Assembly (NCBI RefSeq): GCF_025766255.1
Contig: NW_026516698.1
Span: 301,142 to 365,141, forward strand
Source: Zychaea mexicana
Lineage: Eukaryota > Mucoromycota > Mucoromycetes > Mucorales > Lichtheimiaceae
Reading direction: 5' to 3'
Length of the DNA stretch: 64,000 bases
Below are positions 50,068 through 63,400 of this stretch, one piece after another (within the stretch, counting starts at the first letter, position 1; every line of letters starts with the position of its first letter). A program made the translations under genes and the position numbers. Under the pieces are notes generated by a model. It was not told the origin of the DNA. It saw only the letters and a list, made by a program, of their open reading frames with translations, and did no database searches.

Positions 50068-50766
50068 AAGAATACAAGCCCTAAAAATGGATAGCTGTTA
50101 TGTAATCTGCAGCCCAGCTGCTATCATATGTAATGCAAGCAGACACATCTGTAATGTAGTCGTAATTACCATTGTGAGATACATTATTACACTTTTTTTT
50201 GAAAGAAGAAGAAAAGGAGAACTCTTTGTCATGGTGGTTTGAAACATCCATCTTTGCCGATCGGATCTTTATGTGTCCTTCCTCCAGAGCGACATATTTA
50301 AATCAGTTTAAGGCAGGGAGAGAGAGTGTGTGTGTGTGTGTGTGTCATGATGATGCACTGTTCTCTCACCTTGTTTCTCAAAATACAAAGTCCAAGGCCA
50401 AAAGTCATGAAAAAGACCTAGTATGTACCTCAGCCAAGTGATAGGCAAGCCACGTTCTGCTGCTAACTAGACCCCCTTCCCCCATCCCCCAACCTCATTT
50501 CACAGCCATAATTCACAGCCCTTTTGCAATACACTTGGCTGCGTTATCCTACACGACCTTACGAGCATCATTCAAGAGCACACAAAAAACGCAGGAAAAA
50601 AGACTACGCAAGAGGAATAGTACCTTGCTTAATTTTCCAATCTTGCTTTAAATTGGATCAAGAGCTGGATTTGGGCTGATCATGTATGTGTAAGTGTGTG
50701 TGTGTGTGGGAGAGAGAGAGAAGAGTAAGGTAAAGTAGATGAGAGGGGAATTTTCTTTTTTTTTTT

Positions 50767-52769
50767 TTAATCGTACCGACTTCGTCTCGGTGAGCGTGAT
50801 CGGGACCGACGAGGCGCAGGATACTCTTCTTCATAGTGGCGAGACCGTCTGCTGTAACGCTCGACTTCGCGATCCCAATCGTCATCAACCGCATTGTTGT
50901 TGTTGTTGTTGTTGTTACCACCGCCACCAGTTGCATTACCATTGTTGTTGTTGTTGCTGTGACCAACACTCGTACTGCGACGGTCACGACTGCGGCGACG
51001 GTAACCGTCATCACCGCCACGCTCCCGGTATCCACGCTCGCGATCAGAATATCGACGGTGATCTCTATCCCTACCTACGTCCCGACGATCACGGTAGTCG
51101 TAGCGTGCACGTGTGTAATCCCTGTCGCGTCCATAGGACTTGGACTGTTGCTGCTTTCACCACCATACAAAGAGGATCATTTAATACACTCGAATCATAA
51201 AAAAAGAAAAGGAAAAAGAAGACCACATTACCTTCATCTGTTCAAGTGTGTCACGGATCTTGAGGTAACCTTGGTGTTGCTTACCCTGGTAATGTGCCTC
51301 CAAGCGATCCGAGGAATCGTTAGTAACAAGGAATGCGCCACAGACTTGGCAAACCTGAACACGACAAGCATACAGAAAGAAAGATAAGTTTTCTGATCCT
51401 TTATGCTGTTTTAACTATGAATTTTACCTCCATCCGCTTTTCAGACTTGTTTCCGTCCGCATTCTAGAGTAATGGAAAACGCGGGCTCATGCGTGAGAAT
51501 ACAATCCAGTGTTGAGGGAGTGGGAGTGGGAGTGGGGGGGGACAGTAACACATTACTTACCTCTTTCAGCTGACTCAATTCAGCCTGGAGTTTCTCGACT
51601 TCGGTGGTCAGATCACTTGCTTCTTGTACGCGTCCTTCTTCACCTGCTTCCTCGATCTTTTGTTTTTTTTTTTCATTTTTGTTTTGGCAATCAGAGGGAA
51701 TGATATTTTGGTGGGAGGGGGGACAATTTTAGGTTTTTGTGTGATTTTTGCATAAACGCGTCAATAAAAGCTTTTCTTTCTCTCTTTCTCTCTTTTTGTA
51801 TTTACCCCAACCCTTCCATTGGAACCCCATCTCTTCACCAAGGATTACTCCCAATTGAAACATCTCTCCACCGCGGAATGGCAGGGTTTGGGTTGAAAAA
51901 GGGGGGAGGCGAGCAAGAAGAGTGGAGGTGGTAAGGGAAGGGGAGGAATCGAAAGCCACACCAAAAAGATAATCACTTACCTTTTGCAACATTTCTTTGA
52001 TTTTGACGTCTATCAAAACAATCTTTTCCGTTCGTTCTTCTTTACGCAATTCGGCCAACTGTCATTTCTTATTGTTAAAACAAACACTGTCAATTGTTGC
52101 CCCCCCCCCAACCTAGAAAGAGAAAAAGTTACCTTGTCATCACCTTGGACGTTCAATCGTCCTTTTCCATTCCGAATACGACGGCCCAAATCGTTGACCA
52201 ACTTGTTTAGGTAATCTTGAAATTCTTCCTTGTAATGGTATTTTTCTTTATCAGGCGCATTTTGGTAACGTTCCTTCAGTCGATCGTTGTGGATCTTGTC
52301 GCATGGACCTATAATATACATCCATCAACCCCCGCGGTTCATAAAATTGGACTTTCCTTTATTAATCTAATCGGAATGAAAACAGCTAAACTTACCCAAA
52401 TCTGACTTTGTGTTTGTAAACAATTGTGAAGGACAGTACGCTACAAGATAATGTTTGCAAACCTACAGTTGAACAACCCCAATGTTATAATGCGTTAACG
52501 GTCACATGGATGATACTATTGAACGCAAAAGAAAAGGCATTACTACCACCGAGTACCTACACTATCATCCCAAAAGTCCTTGTTGTCGACATCGACATAC
52601 TGACTCATGAGGTTTTCTAGCATCGCCTTTTGGTACTCTAGAGTTTTTGAAAAGACCAAAAAATTACAATACAGTGAGTCTTTTTTTTTCAAGTTACAAA
52701 CGTTCAAAATGCACTAGAGTATACACGTGCATTTTTGTGCTTCTTCAAAAAAAAAGATAATTTACCCAT
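50767..52769 (-). CDS. LUC7: U1 snRNP-associated splicing factor LUC7
   Basis: Nine exons, 52769-52766 (ATGG only), 52637-52561, 52462-52396, 52308-52133, 52058-51981, 51656-51561, 51463-51428, 51354-51232 and 51153-50767, total 1044 bases (347 residues). The first zinc finger (VCKHYLVAYCPSQLFTNTKSDLG then PCDKIH) and second C2H2-type finger (VCQVCGAFLVTNDSSDRLEAH...H) are the two LUC7 signatures. A coiled-coil segment (about EKIVLIDVKIKEMLQK through LQAELSQLK) lies between them. The C terminus is Arg-rich with RDRD, Asn runs and SRSRSP repeats, typical of LUC7-like proteins. LUC7 stabilises U1 snRNA at 5' splice sites. The coding part of exon 1 is just four bases, and the frame is right only with it. 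The exon 2 acceptor could alternatively lie two bases later. Confidence 0.92.
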
Positions 52770-53122
52770 GGTTGTTTAATGTGTCTTTTTGAGAAAAAAG
52801 AAAGAAAGCCGTAATCGCCTTGCTGCGTTACAAAAATAAAAAATCAGACCTTCAAACAAAATCCGAAAGGGACTTTCTCTCGACCAATCATACTAAGCCA
52901 TTTTTGCGTTGTGCGCTTCCCCATTACTCGATGGAAATCACTGGGAAACAAAATTTACACAGAGACATTGACATCCCCACTGCTTGACTGCTTTAACATG
53001 ACTAAATACCCTTAAGCTGACGCGTTAGTGAAGCAATGAACAAAAAGAGAGTGTATTTACATGTTGCGGCAAGAAAAAAAATATATACAAAAAAAAAAAG
53101 AAACAGAACGTTGAAGTCTCAT
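52770..53122. other. Spacer between SFP1-like stop and LUC7 start
   Basis: AT-rich, with A runs around 53075-53100. It holds the LUC7 promoter and the 3' flank of the SFP1-like gene; nothing else seen. Confidence 0.5.
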
Positions 53123-54201
53123 TCATGAGTGAATGGTTGACGAAAGGTGATGAGGGTGGTGATAGTGCTGGCGAAGCTTGGCCAAATGCGTATGCTCAAT
53201 GTGATACTTTAATCCGTTGAGATTTTTGTATCGTTTGTTGCAGATACCAATAGAGCAACGGTATGGCTTTTTGGCAATGAGTTCGGATTCGTCTTGCTGC
53301 TTTTCATGACAGTGGCCATGCGCCTTGTGATACTTTAAGCCATTGGCATTTTTGTACGCCTTGTCACAGCCATCTACTTGACATTTGTAGGGCCGTTCAT
53401 TGTCGTCTACAAATGCATGTTACAATCAGCAAACAACAAAGTTGTTGTTTGTTATTAGGCCATGCCCGAACATTTTACCTTTGTAACTATAGAGATCAGC
53501 GGAGCGGGCCTGTTGCTGCAAAAAAAGGTCAATGGTGCCGGGATACCATTCCATAGGCACTTTTCGTTTCTTTAGCGGTGGCGATGGCGGTGGTGTATAT
53601 AGATCTTCGCTGCTACTGCAGCTACTTTTGCTAGTGACACTGATCGTCGTGTCGACAGGACTTGCGGCTCGACTGTCAAAACATGGCGGTGATGGTGGTA
53701 TCATCGTCATCATTAGCTGACGGTCATCATGGAACGTTGCGTTGCTTGGATCCATCGTCGTCATGAAGGGCTGTTGTTGTTCTTGCTGCTGACTATGTTG
53801 ATGGTAATATTCAGCTGCTGCTGCTGCTGCTGCTGCTGTTGCTGCTGTTGCCATAGAAACCATGGGTGGTGCTTCCGTCCAATCAATCACTGGCATATCA
53901 TTTTCGTCAAGGTTGTCGACTTGTTCATCCGAGAGCACATGGTGTTCTTCGAAATGATGTAATAGAGCATGAAGATCAACCAAGTTTTGTCCACAGCATT
54001 GAAAATCACGACAAAACGCGGACTCCAGCTCGCGTGGTCGAGCCTTGGGGTCTTCTGCTGTAAAAGAAGAGAAAGGACAAGCGGACGAGGATGGCGCTGT
54101 CGACACAGGTGAACTAAGAAGACACACAAAAGCAATGACATAATGGCGATTAATATTACTTCACTCCATTGTAATATTAAGTCATTATGATTGGAACCCA
54201 T
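53123..54201 (-). CDS. SFP1: SFP1-like C2H2 zinc-finger transcription factor
   Basis: Exons 54201-54165, 54057-53479 and 53406-53123 give 300 codons (299 residues). The N-terminal variant finger reads SAFCRDFQCCGQNLVDLHALLHHFEEHH. The C terminus has the paired split fingers YKCQVDGCDKAYKNANGLKYHKAHGH and YRCSIGICNKRYKNLNGLKYHIEHTH; the YKNxNGLKYH signature is diagnostic for SFP1. In between are Ala and Gln runs, a Pro/Ser region (DDRQLMMTMIPPSPPCFDS) and a KKRK basic patch. In yeast Sfp1 is a TORC1-controlled activator of ribosomal protein and ribosome-biogenesis genes. The first exon (12 codons, NDLILQW then T) is inferred from frame and splice sites. It gives a smooth join to EDPKARPRELES, but an alternative start is possible. 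Start-to-start it diverges from HSP60. Confidence 0.87.
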
Positions 54202-54480
54202 GATTTGGTATAAACATACAACAGCCACGCAGTTTCAATAGGCATGAACAAGAACAACAAAAGGGTAACACTTCTTCCAGGTATGTGATGAAATATGTAC
54301 AGGATGGAAAAGGACACTCCGTTTACGCTAGGTAAAGCTTGTGACAGAAGCCTACTGATGATGAAGGGAAAGAGAAAAAAGGCAAGAAACGAGTGAGCGC
54401 GTCAGGTGTGAGATGTCTTAAAAAATGCCGACTCTCATTCATCCTAAACAGTAAAACACCCTTCAACTTGTTGGTTATTG

Positions 54481-54481
<1 letters not shown>

Positions 54482-54514
<33 letters not shown>
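54482..54514. repeat. (GT)n microsatellite
   Basis: About 16 GT units in the divergent promoter region between SFP1-like and HSP60 genes. Confidence 0.95.
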
Positions 54515-54516
<2 letters not shown>

Positions 54517-55055
54517 CGGCGGTAACAAACTCTTGTGTGAACCGGCAAACACTCTCACTTCAAACCCTCCCCTCCACATTCCCTTTACCATTTCTCCGAT
54601 CAGCGTTTTGATAGCCAAGCCCAACCCGTAGTCATTGACTACTACCTCTACCCTTGTGCTGATCTTTCTTGACAGCGGCAGTTTCCTTTTGTCTCTTATA
54701 GTTGCCCCTCCCCTCCCCAAATTGTTTCAGCATGGGGGCTGATCTGATCCCAAAAATATGCGTTTGTTTGTATAAAAATTAAAATTTGAAACTTTGACAA
54801 TGAATTGGATACTAGATATCATGGGTGTTTGCGATGATGATAATGATAATGATGATGGGTTAGTGTGAAAAGAAAGCCCTTCTGGGGACAAGAGCGAGGA
54901 ATGTGTGTGTCTGTGTGTCTATGTGTGTGTGGGAAGGGCAGTCTTTTTCTTTTTCCTTCCACTTTTTGTCACCTTTGAGCTGATTCCCACCATCAAACCC
55001 ACATTACCAAACGCCGCTTGGAAAATTCAACAACAGACACAAACTCTCTGGCAAA

Positions 55056-55086
55056 TTCCAGAAGCTGCCATCTTTCAAGAAGTTCC
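55056..55086 (+). promoter_or_regulatory. HSP60: Candidate heat-shock elements upstream of HSP60
   Basis: TTCCAGAA (55056-55063) and TTCAAGAA (55074-55081) are both perfect TTCnnGAA inverted pairs 18 bases apart, and the second continues into GTTCC. They lie about 400 bases before the HSP60 ATG. Binding by Hsf1 is inferred. Confidence 0.45.
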
Positions 55087-55282
55087 GTGTTCCCCTTCTC
55101 CAACGACAGCTGCTGGAGCAGCACTGTTCAATTCCCTTGCTTGCATATGTAAAAAAGTCCATTACAGCTTGAGAGGGAAAGATAGAGAGAGAGAGAGAGA
55201 GAGAGCTGTGATCTCTGGAGCAAACATACAAAGAAAACACTACTTTTCTTCGTCTATCGCACCAGCAGAACGAAAGAAATGA

Positions 55283-57455
<2,173 letters not shown>

Positions 57456-59984
57456 ACTGTCCTTCCACATCTCCGTCACTCACTTAACACACATGCACAC
57501 ACATACACACACACAACACTTTCTATCTATCTTTTCTCTCCATAATTTCACAGCATAAAACAAGTTTTTAGTATATAAATCAATTATCACAAAATTTCGC
57601 ACACGCTCACACATGTACATCCCCTCTCCATTTTGTAAAGAATTAAAAAAGAAAAAAGTTTGCTGTTTATTTTCCATATAAAAAAATATAGTTTTTTGAT
57701 TTCACTCGAGTCAAGATCACCAACAACGATTGACACTATTACTGCTGCAAACAAGACTAGTATTCACCATCGATCCACTTTTTGCAACACCGGAGAGCTC
57801 AACAACACTTGGAAGCGCTGTCAGATCTCGCAAGGAATCAAGTTTTTGCTAGTTTGCCTCTTTTAAGCTTATAGGATTTATTTTCTAGAATCAGAGGGCG
57901 CATTCAACGGACTAGCTGCGTCGCCAAGTTCACCGTAAAGTTGTGCGATTGAATGAGCCTGAGCAGATTCGCTGTATACCAACAAATCCCAAAAAGAAAA
58001 AAGCATGCACGTCGGATACAATTATAAGGTATGATTACCAATTGATAATGTTGCGATATAAACGTTGCATAAACTTGACTAAGCGAATGGATGGGGCTTA
58101 ATACTGTATATACTCTATATTGATGGCTCGGCGCGAATTGAGTGTGGCCTTGAGAACAAGTGGATATGGCCCAAGTATGATTGAGGAATATGGAATGTAC
58201 AGTAACCGAACTTAAAGATGTAATGAAAAAGACTGGAATACTAAGATTCAGTCATAAATCCGTAATTGTAATCAAACATAGGATCTACCATGATCAAAAA
58301 CTGGTTGGCGCGGTTATAGATATAGCTTCGTTGATAATCCACATACACCTTTGTACAAACGTGAATCTTCGGCACATACGCCCAGAAGGCATATTTTCGC
58401 TCACAGCTGTGTATTTAACTCTACTGCCTTTCACGAAAGGTGATAGATTCAGATAATACTATACGATCAAGTACAATGCTCTATATAGCCACCACCGACT
58501 TTTTGCTAAGTAGTACCGATGGTGAGCAATAGGATCGAAACAACGACAGGTCAAAAAGCAAAGCTCATCGATTTATCCATATCGTTTGAATATGGAGCGT
58601 TATCCTGCAAAGTTCGCTCCTCGACCGTCAAAGTAAAGCCCACCACATTGCCTAAAGCATGATAAGCGACCAGTTTTTGTCAAAAATTGGCAAACGAAAT
58701 AAAGGACTTAACTGGTAATACAGTATGTACGCGACAAAATCGACGACGATTTTGCTGATTTAAGAAGGGATATCTACAATAAGACCATTCCAAACATTTT
58801 GCTACGTTCAAAAACTCACAACATATAATCGTCTTTTTCCTCTTTGCGAAGGATATTTTATCATTGGAGTTTCGGAAATGTAGATTATGTCACGCTTCTC
58901 GGCAGCATATCTTTATTTAAATCTCCAAATATTGTCGTTCTGCGGGTGGATCAGTGGGTATTTAAATCGCAAAAGCACAACAGTCCATGGGGGAAGCTCG
59001 AGTACGCTAAAAAGCGCTGCTTCTTGTATTGTGCTGATACTCCAACCGAGTACTAGACGTCGAGTTCAACAGGAACGCCACAATTAAAGATCAGCGTGAC
59101 CAAATTTGAACAATAGCGAACGATGGCGCACAACCACCGGGCTTGTTTCGCACGATCTTGTACACAATGCATTTACGGCATAAACTACTATTGTATCGGA
59201 GATTGTCGTTGGGCGCAGGCAGTCAGGATCCGACGAGAGCAACGCACATATATTTGTGCAAGGGATCAGTCAGTGCAGGTATATCTATTTATGCGACAGA
59301 AAGTAATAAGCGACATAGGTGAGGCAATCCACCAAAAAGTAAGGGCGCAGAAGTTGATGACCGTGCAGTACACACGTGCTCCAAAGCAAAGTGTACGCCA
59401 AGGACAAAGTGGTGACTACGGTAGAAGAAGGACGACATTTGAGTGTTTTTGAAACAAAAAAGGATGCGGTTCACCGCCCCTTCTATTTGATAATAGCATT
59501 TTACAGACAAAACCTGGATTTAGTGTGTTGGCTGATTCGTTCTGAATGTCGACTCCATTGTTCGCGATTCTCAGCACTGTTCAAGACAAAATCGATATCA
59601 CTTTGCTGACGATCACAATGGCAACTATATTGCTCGTTGCAAAGTCTCCACTGTGCAATCAGGAGCGAGAATGACGAGTCTCGCTCGCACATATATGAAG
59701 AAGCCTTACAGCAATATAAAACACACACAAATAAGTTCAACGAACGGGAAGAGAGAAAAAACATTCTTTATTTGAAACATGATACTACTAATCAATAATA
59801 GGGTGTCGATGTCTTAGCTTCTCTGCTCTTTTGCAGATACTGACGGGGGCAACCACGAGAAGGTGCATCGACATCTGCTCCCATAACCCTCTACCACAAA
59901 GCTAGGGTCTTGTCTTGGTCGCTTTGTGGATCATGGAAGGTCGATTGGTATTGAGATGCCCAGTCCGGTCTCACCAATCGCGAC
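57456..59984. other. Gene-poor region between HSP60 and the retrotransposon
   Basis: No supportable gene in 2.5 kb. Broken plus-strand coding-like fragments occur at 58181-58456 (MEC.VTELKDVMKKTGILRFSH) and 58844-59090 (GKLEYAKKRCFLYCADTPTEY, then in another frame DVEFNRNATI). They look like pieces of an old mobile-element gene but cannot be assigned. The right part (59770-59984) may belong to the retrotransposon LTR. Confidence 0.35.
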
Positions 59985-60188
59985 GTGCCTACAAAACAAG
60001 CACCACCACTCACCCACCCACCCACTTACCTTCAACCACCTACCTTGCACCTTCGTCGCCTGTGCCTACAAAACAAGCACCACCACCCACCCATACACTC
60101 ACTCACTTACCTTCAACCACTTACCTTACGCCTTCGTCGCCCGTGCCTACAAAACAAGCACCACCACCCACCCACACACTCACTCACT
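59985..60188. repeat. Minisatellite, 77-81 bp units
   Basis: GTGCCTACAAAACAAGCACC begins units at 59985, 60062 and 60143. Units are 77 and 81 bases plus a partial third, each with CCACCCACCC-rich middle and CTTCGTCGCC end. It lies inside or beside the 3' LTR of the Ty3/gypsy element. Confidence 0.92.
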
Positions 60189-60359
60189 GTTTTGTCGAGG
60201 ATCGGAAATGGGACGAGATAATTCGTGAGACTCTTAACGGTCAAGTTTTTATTACGAGAGAAAGAGAGAGTTCCAAAAATTCTTCTTACTAGTTATTCAT
60301 ATAACGAAATTGTCTTTGTGGAACTTATTTGATGTCCCGATCCTCTGGATACAACATCA
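59985..60359 (-). mobile_element. Presumed 3' LTR of the Ty3/gypsy element (outer end not resolved)
   Basis: Read on the minus strand, the pol stop is followed by a purine tract GGCGGGGGG (60368-60360) and then TGATGTTGTATCCAGAGG starting at 60359. This is the expected polypurine tract and the TG that opens an LTR. The far end and the target-site duplication could not be fixed. The start coordinate given is only the edge of the included minisatellite. Confidence 0.6.
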
Positions 60360-60432
60360 CCCCCCGCCAGGCTGTATGCCGTTGGTAAAGGATTCAGAGG
60401 ATTTTGAGGGCATGATGTTATAACCGGACCGA

Positions 60433-63400
60433 TCATCTACGTTGTTTCTTGTTCTGTGATGCTACCCGCTGACTGTTTCTTGTCCGTTTCTGTTTATGGA
60501 CAGAGGGCGGTGCTTGGCCTAAGCGATTCCAATAATCACTGATGGTTTGAGGGTCATCGAAATTTTGTGATGGTTCCCAAGAATCATGATCTCTGGTAAA
60601 GCCTTTCCAGCGTACTTTGTATTCGTACTGGCCTTTGTTCTTCCTGTGTTGGAGAATCGAATAGATGTGATAGCGGCGTTCTTTTTTCGATGCCTTTTGA
60701 TCGCTATTAAGAATGGCTGCTTTTAATTGAGATGGTGCATAATTCTTTTCTTCAAGATCTCCATCAAGTGCTCGTACCACATATGAGCCTCCGCGTGTTT
60801 GTCGCACGACTTCATATGGTCCCACATAATCGGGGTCGAGTTTGTTTTTCTTTTCCTTGTTGATTGCCATCACATAACTTTTTGGTGGGAAATCAACCAA
60901 GCGGTGTTTAGCATCGAATTTTTCTTTGCGCTTAGCGTTTGTTTTGATTGTGCGTTCTGCAATCGCTGGATATACTATATCGTTGATCTTTTTGAAGTGT
61001 TCCTCAATTTCTTTTGGAGTGAGGCGCTGCTTTGGCTTATCTTTTGTATAATCTTTGAAATCATTCAGTTGGCGTCCGAACATCAATGCAAATGGTCGGG
61101 ATTCATGTCTCTCCAGAACTTTGTTGTTCAAGGACAGTTGTACCCCTGGTACTGCACGATCCCAGTCTTTTGTCGCACCTTTAATAGACTTCTTTATGCC
61201 TATGATGGACTTCTTGACCCATGCTTCAGCAGTTCCATTGCCTCTAGGGTGGTATTGTGTGCTGAATTGATGATTAAAGTGGGCGCTCAATGCCAGTTCT
61301 TGCATAGGCAGATTGATGTTCTCCGTACCATTGTCGGATTGGAGTTTACGAGGTATTCCAAACGTACTAAATACATCAATCAAGACCTTTGTTATTGTCT
61401 CTCCTTTCTTGTCTGGAATAGGACGGAGTAAACAAAAACGTGTGCAGATGTCAACAAGAACCAGGAGGTACCGATTGTTTTGCAGAGAGGTGGTAAATTC
61501 ACCAGCTAAGTCTAATGCCCAATGATCTCCAGGAATTTCTGCCGTGATAGATCGTAATGGATGGTAACCTTTGATGGCTATGTTAAACTTTTGACATTCT
61601 GAGCATGATTTGACAAGTGCTACAGCCTCTTCTTTCATGGCAGACCAGCGTAGTCCTTGTGAATGAAGATCTTTGATAATGGCGGTGGCACCAAAATGTC
61701 CCAGGAGGTGGGAAGATTCTAGCAATTGTTTCCTTTCCTCTTCTGGTGGTGTAACCATCTCATCATCGGGTGTTCTGGCAAAGCGGCTAATGTGCGACTT
61801 GGGAGTCAGCAAAGCCTGTCCATCACCCCTCGCCAGCGTTTGTTCCGTTGGAGGAAATAAGCGTGAAAGACGATCAGGGAGGACATTATGTATACCAGGA
61901 AGATATATTACTTCAAAGCTGTAAGATAAGATGCGATCAAGCCATTTGGTGAGCATAGGATTGAGCTCCTTTTGCGAATGCAGATACACCAAAGCTTTGT
62001 GGTCAGTATAAAGCTTGAAATGGTTGCCCCATAAATAAGTATGGAATTTGTTTAAGGCAAATATAATTCCAACCAATTCACGTTTGGTGATATGATAGTT
62101 ATATTCGGCTTTTGTTAAAGAACGAGCCATAAAGGAAATATACTTCTTCTTGCCATCTTGTTCCTGCCATAAAACAGCGCCGAGGCCTTGATTGGAGGCG
62201 TCTGTAGCCACAAAGAAGGGTTTATGGAAATCGGGCTGATGCAGGACGGGAGATTTCCGTAAGATGGTTTTTAATATTTCGAAGAGTTCCTGATGGTGTT
62301 TTGACCATACTGGGGTTAAGTCATCATATTTCCGTAAGGCGTTTAATGGAGCCATCAATCGGGATAGATTGGGAATATATGTGCGGAAGAAATTTAGGAT
62401 ACCAGCAAATCTTTCAATATCCTTGCCAGTGCGTAATTGGGGCCATTGCTCTATGTTGGCAAGTTTACGGTCATCAGGTGTAATACAACCTTCAGCTACT
62501 CGATGGCCTAGCAAATATACAGATTTCATGCCAAAGGCGCATTTGCGGCTGTTGAGCTCGAGATTAGCCTGAGTAAGCCGGTGGATGACTTCTTGCACAT
62601 GCTGGACATGCTCGGCAAGATTATTTGAGTAAATAATGACATCATCAATGAAAAAAGTGGTAAAATTGCCTTCAATCTGATCCATCAATTTTGCCATGAC
62701 TCTAGAATATTTCTGGCTGAGCGTCTTAATTCCGAACGGACTTCCGATATGCATGTAGGCCTTGCCGTTGGGAGCAGTAAAAGAAGTTTTGATAGCGTCG
62801 GGCTCATGTATCCTGAGTTTGTTAAAAGCTGCAGTGATATCAAGAGTGGTAAAGACACGTGCGTGGCCAATTTTGGCTAGTACGGATTCCAGAAGAGGTA
62901 GCTGAAAATAATCTTCTGGGAGCAAAGCATTCAATGCTCGTGTATCCAAACAAACACGCGAGCCTATTCTTCTGCCTTCAGCATCCTTCTTAGGTGCGAC
63001 AGTAAGAGGGTTATTCCAACGATGATCACGTACATCTGATGGAACTAGTTTGGTAATACCATCTGCTTCCCATTGTTTAATTGCTTCTTCCACAATAGGT
63101 ATGTCATTGTGTGCAAGTTTATATTGTCGGCGATAGGCGAATTCACCAGAGGGAGTAGGTAAATGCACTACAGCTTCCGGAAGGGGACAAAAAGCATCCT
63201 TGGGGATTTGCCGGTTTTCCTCGAGATAAGGTTCAATGGCATTCAAGAATTGCTGATGTTCTTCCGGTGTACCTGCAGGTGATTGGTTGGGTAAAGGTAA
63301 GGCATGTTCGGGATCCGCGTATTCTTGCGGTTCTCTTCTGTCCTCAAAAGAGTGAACTAAACCTGTATAGCCAATTCCAAATGCAGGCATCAGATCGGAG

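Larger units (their letters stand above)
49062..50766. other. Low-complexity intergenic region
   Basis: About 1.7 kb with no gene: purine-rich cyclin promoter (49090-49440), (ACG)n at 49739-49768, C-rich block 49978-50067, (GT)n near 50328-50345 and another near 50691-50707. Open frames here consist of the repeats themselves. Confidence 0.6.

Noticed and set aside
50658..51035. Minus-strand Val/Thr-rich frame at the LUC7 3' end
   Set aside because: Alternative-frame translation of the LUC7 Arg/Asn-rich tail.
59985..60188. CRISPR-like direct repeats
   Set aside because: Units are contiguous with no unique spacers and lie in a eukaryotic LTR; it is a minisatellite.
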